A stretch of DNA of 64,000 nucleotides from Stutzerimonas stutzeri (lineage in GTDB: Bacteria; Pseudomonadota; Gammaproteobacteria; Pseudomonadales; Pseudomonadaceae), in the NCBI RefSeq assembly GCF_002890895.1, contig NZ_POUL01000002.1:186001-250000 (forward strand). Reading direction: 5' to 3'. Position numbers and translations under genes: made by a program. The first letter of the stretch is position 1. Each line of letters opens with the position of its first letter. This document shows, piece by piece, positions 63,397 to 64,000 of the stretch. Under the pieces are notes generated by a model. It was not told the origin of the DNA and did not search any database. It saw only the letters and a list, made by a program, of their open reading frames with translations.

Positions 63397-64000
63397 GTGG
63401 CAGACGCAAAACGTTATGACAATTACATCGATGGCCAATGGGTAGCTGGCAAGAATTACCAGGCCAACATCAACCCGTCCGACCTGTCGGACGTTATCGG
63501 CGAATACGCCCAGGCGGACGCCTCGCAAGTCGAGGCAGCCATCGCCGCCGCACGCAAGGCTTTCCCTGCGTGGTCCACGTCCGGTATCCAGGCGCGTGCT
63601 GACGCCTTGGAAAAGGTCGGGCTGGAAATCCTTGCCCGCCGCGAAGAGCTGGGCAACCTGCTGGCCCGAGAAGAAGGCAAAACCCTTCCCGAAGCCATCG
63701 GTGAAGTCACCCGCGCCGGCAACATCTTCAAGTACTTCGCTGGCGAATGCCTGCGTCAGGCTGGCGAGACGCTGCAATCGGTTCGTCCGGGCGTCAGCGT
63801 TGAAGTCACTCGCGAGCCGCTGGGCGTGATCGGCCTGATCACCCCGTGGAACTTCCCGATTGCCATCCCGGCCTGGAAGATCGCTCCGGCACTGGCCTAC
63901 GGCAACTGTGTTGTCATCAAGCCGGCTGATCTGGTTCCCGGCTGCGCCTGGGCCATCGCTGACATCATCTCGCGCTCCGGCTTCCCGGCCGGCGTGTTCA
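63397..64000 (+). CDS. alpha-ketoglutarate semialdehyde dehydrogenase (partial)
   Basis: The frame opens at a GTG (63397) with AAGGAGAG upstream and runs off the window after about 201 residues. Aldehyde dehydrogenase text is visible: YIDGQWVAGKNYQANINPSD, LLAREEGKTLPEAIGEVTRA and TPWNFPIAIPAWKIAPALAY (cofactor site). The catalytic Cys lies beyond the window. Position after kdgD points to oxidation of 2,5-dioxopentanoate to 2-oxoglutarate, the last step of aldarate catabolism. Confidence 0.88.
   Translation, partial: MADAKRYDNYIDGQWVAGKNYQANINPSDLSDVIGEYAQADASQVEAAIAAARKAFPAWSTSGIQARADALEKVGLEILARREELGNLLAREEGKTLPEAIGEVTRAGNIFKYFAGECLRQAGETLQSVRPGVSVEVTREPLGVIGLITPWNFPIAIPAWKIAPALAYGNCVVIKPADLVPGCAWAIADIISRSGFPAGVF

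Overview
The window looks like a chromosome segment of a GC-rich gammaproteobacterium of the Pseudomonas/Stutzerimonas group. The evidence is a TTG-started gacA followed by uvrC, pgsA and tRNA-Gly/Cys/Leu, a full exa/ped plus pqq cluster laid out much as in P. putida and P. aeruginosa, and pseudomonad-like Kdp, ArsH and ArsJ proteins. All functions below come from reading the translations; no database search was run.

Region 1 (1-35.4 kb) is a PQQ-dependent alcohol oxidation island. It holds a partial ABC-type binding protein, a cupredoxin-like protein, a PedS2/PedR2-like two-component pair, a pentapeptide-repeat protein, a calcium-type quinoprotein alcohol dehydrogenase (PedE/ExaA-like), its cytochrome c and binding protein, a second quinoprotein dehydrogenase with the lanthanide signature (PedH-like), an ExaC-like aldehyde dehydrogenase, an ene-reductase, pqqABCDE, an S9 peptidase, ErcA and ErcS. 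Two blocks interrupt it. One (3.2-7.7 kb) holds EthD, a diguanylate cyclase, an ion channel, a DUF421 protein and an exonuclease. The other (12.3-20.3 kb) is the kdp locus plus an MFS gene. In kdp, kdpB and kdpC are fused in frame by a deletion that removes the C-terminal part of KdpB and the N-terminal membrane part of KdpC, while kdpF, kdpA, kdpD and kdpE remain open.

Region 2 (35.5-43.4 kb) is an arsenic resistance island built around a divergent ArsR promoter. Leftward run arsR, arsH, a tyrosine-phosphatase-like gene, a YnfA-like gene, a GAPDH and arsJ (the arsenate to 1-arseno-3-phosphoglycerate efflux route). Rightward run acr3, an ArsP-like permease and a small CxxC thioredoxin-like protein.

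Region 3 (43.5-48.8 kb) is housekeeping: gacA, uvrC, pgsA, three tRNAs and several small envelope or hypothetical proteins.

Region 4 (48.9-64 kb) is a hexuronate/aldarate catabolic island: a FadR-type GntR regulator, a DMT exporter, a TRAP transporter, an SMP-30 lactonase, a uronate dehydrogenase, an enolase-superfamily aldarate dehydratase, a TctABC transporter, glucarate dehydratase, 5-keto-4-deoxyglucarate dehydratase and a partial alpha-ketoglutarate semialdehyde dehydrogenase. Together they would take galacturonate/glucuronate and glucarate/galactarate to 2-oxoglutarate.

Non-coding signals that tie genes together: a CTACCAA box at four or five promoters of the alcohol island, a GGAAnACTTCC inverted repeat at the pedE, pedH and pqqA promoters, and a 13-bp quasi-palindrome GTTGTnnnATrAC at five places in front of the aldarate genes and the GntR gene.
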